Shown here: piece after piece, positions 61,189-64,000 of the stretch
How the letters are laid out: the number at the start of each line of letters is the position of its first letter
Position numbering within the stretch: position 1 is the first letter of the stretch
Assembly: GCF_025753855.1 (NCBI RefSeq)
Contig: NZ_JAOWPT010000002.1
Span: 496,001 to 560,000 of the forward strand
Length of the DNA: 64,000 bases
Source of the DNA: Mesorhizobium sp. ZC-5
GTDB taxonomy: Bacteria > Pseudomonadota > Alphaproteobacteria > Rhizobiales > Rhizobiaceae
Direction of reading: 5' to 3'
Translations under genes and position numbers: made by a program
Notes under the pieces: model-generated
What the model saw: only the letters and a program-made list of their open reading frames with translations
The model's database searches: none
Told to the model about the DNA's origin: nothing

Positions 61189-62304
61189 TCAGGCGCGCAA
61201 CCTCGTGCCTTCCGGGTCGAGGAAAGGCATCGGCGACACCACCGCGCGAGTCGGCTGGCCGTCGATGTCGATCGTCAGCTCGGTGCCGAGTTCGGTGTAA
61301 GGCAGCTTCAGATGGGCGGTCGCCAGCACCTTGCCGAGCGAATAGCCATGGTCGCTGTAGGTGACGAAACCGGCATCCTCGCCATCCGCCATCACCCGCG
61401 CGTCGGTCGCGGCTGGCGTCTCGCCTTCAACCACCAGCCCGGTCCAGCACTCGTCGATACCGGCGTCGCGGATGCGCAGCAGCGCCTCGCGGCCGATGAA
61501 GTCGCCCTTGTCGAAACGGATCCAGCGGTCGAGCCCGACATGGAACGGCGTGCGGCTTTCATCCATGTCGACGCCATGCGCCGGATAGGCCTTTTCCAGG
61601 CCGAGCGTGAACATCGCCAGCACGCCATAAGGTTTGAGCCCGAAATCGCCGCCGGCCCGCATGATCGTCTGCCACACGGACGCCGCCTCGTCTGCCGGCA
61701 CGAACAGCTCAAAGCCGAGTTCGCCGGTCACGCCGGTGCGCGAGATCATCACCCGCGTCTCGCCGATCATGCCATGCGTGAAGGACCAGCGCTTCAGCGC
61801 GGCGAGGTCTGCCTCGGTCACGATCGATTGCAATAGTTGGCGCGAGCGCGGTCCCTGGATGGTGGGGAACGCGATCGCCGCGGTGATGTCCGTCACATAG
61901 GCCTTGCGCCCTTCGGCATGCTTCATCAGCCAGGGCCGCATCTTCAGCCGGTTGACCGAGCCGGTCACCATCAGGAAGTGTTCGTCGCCGAGCCGGAACA
62001 CGGTGAGGTCGTCCATGATGCCGCCGTCCTCGCGGCAGACCGTCGAATAGCGCACCTGCCCGGTGCGCATCGCCGCGGCGTCGTTGACGATGACATGGTT
62101 GACCAGCGCTTCGGCGTCCGGACCCTTGATGTCCATCTTGCCCATGGTGCTCAGGTCCTGCATGCCGACATGGCTGCGGGTGTTAAGATGCTCCTCCTCG
62201 ACGCCCGTGTAGAACTTCGCCGACACGAAATCGCCGCCGACCCGCCCCATCGTTGCGCCCGTGGCGACGATGCTGGCATAGAAGGGCGATCTGCGTTCCG
62301 GCAT
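61189..62304 (-). CDS. GcvT-like aminomethyltransferase-family protein
   Basis: A 371-residue folate-binding GcvT-fold protein. Signatures are DLSTMGKMDIKGPDAEALVN near the N-terminus, VMISRTGVTGELGFELFVP in the middle and LDRWIRFDKGDFIGREAL in the C-terminal half. Stand-alone copies usually demethylate N-methylated or glycine-like substrates, transferring C1 units to tetrahydrofolate. It is convergent with the MarR gene (18-bp gap) and belongs with the minus-strand binding protein and hydantoinase-type gene. Confidence 0.85.
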   Translation of the reverse strand: MPERRSPFYASIVATGATMGRVGGDFVSAKFYTGVEEEHLNTRSHVGMQDLSTMGKMDIKGPDAEALVNHVIVNDAAAMRTGQVRYSTVCREDGGIMDDLTVFRLGDEHFLMVTGSVNRLKMRPWLMKHAEGRKAYVTDITAAIAFPTIQGPRSRQLLQSIVTEADLAALKRWSFTHGMIGETRVMISRTGVTGELGFELFVPADEAASVWQTIMRAGGDFGLKPYGVLAMFTLGLEKAYPAHGVDMDESRTPFHVGLDRWIRFDKGDFIGREALLRIRDAGIDECWTGLVVEGETPAATDARVMADGEDAGFVTYSDHGYSLGKVLATAHLKLPYTELGTELTIDIDGQPTRAVVSPMPFLDPEGTRLRA

Positions 62305-62381
62305 TTTTTGGCCTCTCGGATTTCAAGCGGGTGAAGGTCCGCTCGGCGAGAGCGGACCGGATAGGATCGGCGTTGGCTTGG

Positions 62382-63164
62382 CTATTCGCCGTAGACGTCG
62401 AATGAGAAATATTTGTCGTTGATTTTCTTGTACTTGCCGTTGGCGCGCAGCGCGTCGATTGCCGCGTCGAGCTTGGCTGCCAGTTCGGTGTCGCCTTTCT
62501 GCAGCGCGATGCCGACGCCCGGACCATGAACGGCCGGATCGGCCTTCAGCGTGCCGAGCAGCTTGCAGCAGGCGCCGGCGTCGGTCTTCAGCCATTCGGT
62601 CAGGATCACCGAGCCGTCCATCATCGCATCGAGGCGGCCATTGGCCATGTCGGTGCGGGCGTCGTCGCCGGTCGGATAGGATTTGACCTCCGAGCTGCTG
62701 TATTTGTCCTCGGCGTAGTTGGCATGGATAGTGCTGGTCTGGACACCCAGCGTCTTGCCTTTCAGGTCTTCCGGCGAAGCGCCGGCAAGCGTCGAATCCT
62801 TCGGCACCGCGACGGCCGGCGGCGTCTGGTAATATTTATGGGTGAAGTCGACCTTCTCCGCCCGCTCCGGCGTGATGGTGATGTTGATGATGGCGTCGAA
62901 CTTGCCGGCCTGCAGCGCCGGGATCGAGCCGTCGAAATCCTGCACGATAAATTCGCATTCGGTCTTCATTTCGGCGCACAGCGCGTTGCCGATGTCGATG
63001 TCGAAGCCGGCGAGCTTGCCGTCGGGCGTTGCGTAGTTGAAGGGCGGATAGGCGCCCTCGGTCCCGAGCTTCAGTTTTTTCTCCTGAGCGGAAGCCGATC
63101 CGGCGGCGAGCGCCAGAAGGCCCGCGGCCGAAGCGGCGAGCGCGAGATAGCCGAGAATACGCAT
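62382..63164 (-). CDS. Polar-amino-acid-type ABC transporter substrate-binding protein
   Basis: A 260-residue family-3 binding protein. The Sec signal peptide reads LALAASAAGLLALAAGSASA followed by QEKKLKLG. The mature core has GTEGAYPPFNY, FDIDIGNALCAEM and PERAEKVDFTHKYYQ, typical of lysine/arginine/ornithine or octopine binding proteins. It lies between the hydantoinase-type and GcvT-like genes with no permease in view. A 123-bp gap before the next gene shows no clear feature. Ligand unknown. Confidence 0.87.
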   Translation of the reverse strand: MRILGYLALAASAAGLLALAAGSASAQEKKLKLGTEGAYPPFNYATPDGKLAGFDIDIGNALCAEMKTECEFIVQDFDGSIPALQAGKFDAIINITITPERAEKVDFTHKYYQTPPAVAVPKDSTLAGASPEDLKGKTLGVQTSTIHANYAEDKYSSSEVKSYPTGDDARTDMANGRLDAMMDGSVILTEWLKTDAGACCKLLGTLKADPAVHGPGVGIALQKGDTELAAKLDAAIDALRANGKYKKINDKYFSFDVYGE

Positions 63165-63287
63165 GCAGTGCCCCCTGTTGTTGTTGCATGATTTTCTGCC
63201 GCCGCGGTTTTCTTGGCCTGCAAAGATGCGACATCGGCAGGGAGTTTTATGACAGCGTTCACTATTGTGCGGCGCAGGGCTGGGCGG

Positions 63288-64000
63288 TCAGTCAGCCTTG
63301 AAGCCAAACAATTCGGCCGCCTGTTCGGCCGTGTAGTAACCCATCTGGATGTCGCGCCGCACCAGGTCCGGGTCACGGCGTCGCGGATCGCCATAGCCGC
63401 CGCCGCCTGGCGTGCGCACCCGAACCCGGTCTCCGGCCTGCAGCGGAATGTCCTGTTCCTTAGAGAGGTGCGGCGGCACATGCGCTTGGCCGTCGCGGAA
63501 CACGGTGACGGTATTCACCGCGCCGTCGGCGCCGCCGAGCACGCCTTGCGGGCCGAAACGGCCGTGGTCCATGACAAAGGAGGCACGGGCCTCGCCGCGC
63601 AGCAATTCCACCTCATAGGCCAGACCGAAGCCGCCGCGCCGTTCGCCGGCGCCGCCGGAACCTTCGCGCAGCGCGTAGTGGCGGTACAGCACCGGGTAGG
63701 CCTGCTCCATCACCTCGACCGGCGGCGATTTGGAGATACCGATGGTCGAGCAGCCGTTGGTCAGCCCGTCATGCGAAAAATTGCCGCCGTAGCCACCGCC
63801 GGAGATCTGGTACATGACGAAATCTCGCCCCCGTGCGGGATCATGGCCGCCAAGCGCGAAATTGCCGCTCGAGCCGGCGGGTGCCGCCGTCACCTTTTCC
63901 GGCAGCGCCTGCACCATGGCCGCGAACACCGCCTCGGCTATGCGCTGCGAGACTTCCGCCGCACAGCCTGAAACGGGCCGGGGATATTTGGCGTCGAGAA
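63288..64000 (-). CDS. Hydantoinase B/oxoprolinase-family protein, C-terminal part (partial)
   Basis: The frame stays open to the window edge, giving the last 237 residues of a HyuB-type subunit. Readable family segments are ALREGSGGAGERRGGFGLAY, DHGRFGPQGVLGG and VRVRTPGGGGYGDPRRRDPD near the C-terminus. HyuA/HyuB pairs hydrolyse N-methylhydantoin, 5-oxoproline or acetone-type substrates with ATP. The gene starts beyond the window. With a GcvT-like gene nearby, an N-methyl compound such as N-methylhydantoin is a possible substrate. Confidence 0.88.
   Translation of the reverse strand, partial: LDAKYPRPVSGCAAEVSQRIAEAVFAAMVQALPEKVTAAPAGSSGNFALGGHDPARGRDFVMYQISGGGYGGNFSHDGLTNGCSTIGISKSPPVEVMEQAYPVLYRHYALREGSGGAGERRGGFGLAYEVELLRGEARASFVMDHGRFGPQGVLGGADGAVNTVTVFRDGQAHVPPHLSKEQDIPLQAGDRVRVRTPGGGGYGDPRRRDPDLVRRDIQMGYYTAEQAAELFGFKAD

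Overview
The window reads as a high-GC alphaproteobacterial chromosome, most likely a Mesorhizobium-like member of the Rhizobiales. Three things point there: strong G/C bias at third codon positions, dense operons with 1-8 bp stop/start overlaps, and many copies of the short G/C-rich palindromic elements typical of rhizobial intergenic DNA. I see no rRNA, tRNA, CRISPR array, prophage or insertion sequence. Almost everything is uptake and catabolism of small nitrogenous compounds, arranged as adjoining pathway modules, each with its own ABC importer and usually its own regulator.

Layout. (1) 1-7.1 kb: end of an ectoine/hydroxyectoine module, ehuB(partial)-ehuC-ehuD-eutA-eutB-eutC-doeA-doeB, plus a stand-alone RAM-domain (Lrp/AsnC ligand-domain) gene. 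(2) 7.2-23.7 kb: a tryptophan-to-anthranilate-to-aminobenzoyl-CoA module. It holds a kynurenine-formamidase-like hydrolase, a fused FAD-monooxygenase/old-yellow-enzyme protein of the 2-aminobenzoyl-CoA monooxygenase/reductase type, SDR, MarR, enoyl-CoA hydratase, acyl-CoA dehydrogenase, cupin, aryl-CoA ligase, kynureninase, tryptophan 2,3-dioxygenase, a branched-chain-type ABC importer and RidA. A DUF892 ferritin-like gene sits backwards inside the transporter set. (3) 23.7-29.1 kb: a small island with an RpiR regulator, a D-threonine-aldolase-like enzyme, an SDR and a SnoaL-like protein, divergent from RidA and an M81 (MlrC-like) hydrolase.

(4) 29.3-43.3 kb: a guanidino/D-amino-acid module. 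It holds a MATE exporter, two ureohydrolases, an ornithine-racemase-type PLP protein fused to a degenerate arginase domain, a D-arginine-dehydrogenase-like flavoenzyme, a nitrilase-family amidase, a spermidine/putrescine-type ABC importer, a LysR regulator and an iron alcohol dehydrogenase. An ALDH7 (aminoadipate-semialdehyde) dehydrogenase follows at 43.4-44.9 kb. (5) 45.1-61.2 kb: a nicotinate module. It holds nicotinate phosphoribosyltransferase, an unrecognised multi-pass membrane protein, a second branched-chain-type ABC importer interrupted by a ParDE toxin-antitoxin pair, nicotinamidase, a molybdenum hydroxylase (FAD subunit plus fused 2Fe-2S/Mo subunit), a 6-hydroxynicotinate-reductase-like Fe-S protein, a UPF0280 protein, an AA_synth protein and MarR. 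(6) 61.2-64 kb, minus strand: a GcvT-like protein, a polar-amino-acid binding protein and the end of a hydantoinase-B-type gene that runs out of the window.

The most unusual items are four. The racemase/pseudo-arginase fusion at 31750-33486 has lost nearly all arginase metal ligands. A 93-bp palindromic element is inserted in frame between the 2Fe-2S and Mo domains of the molybdenum hydroxylase (55366-55458). The whole route from tryptophan to a CoA-thioester anthranilate pathway lies in one block with a triple palindromic operator. A toxin-antitoxin pair with a perfect 12-bp inverted-repeat operator is wedged into a transporter operon. All functions are inferred from motifs and remembered families; no database search was run.
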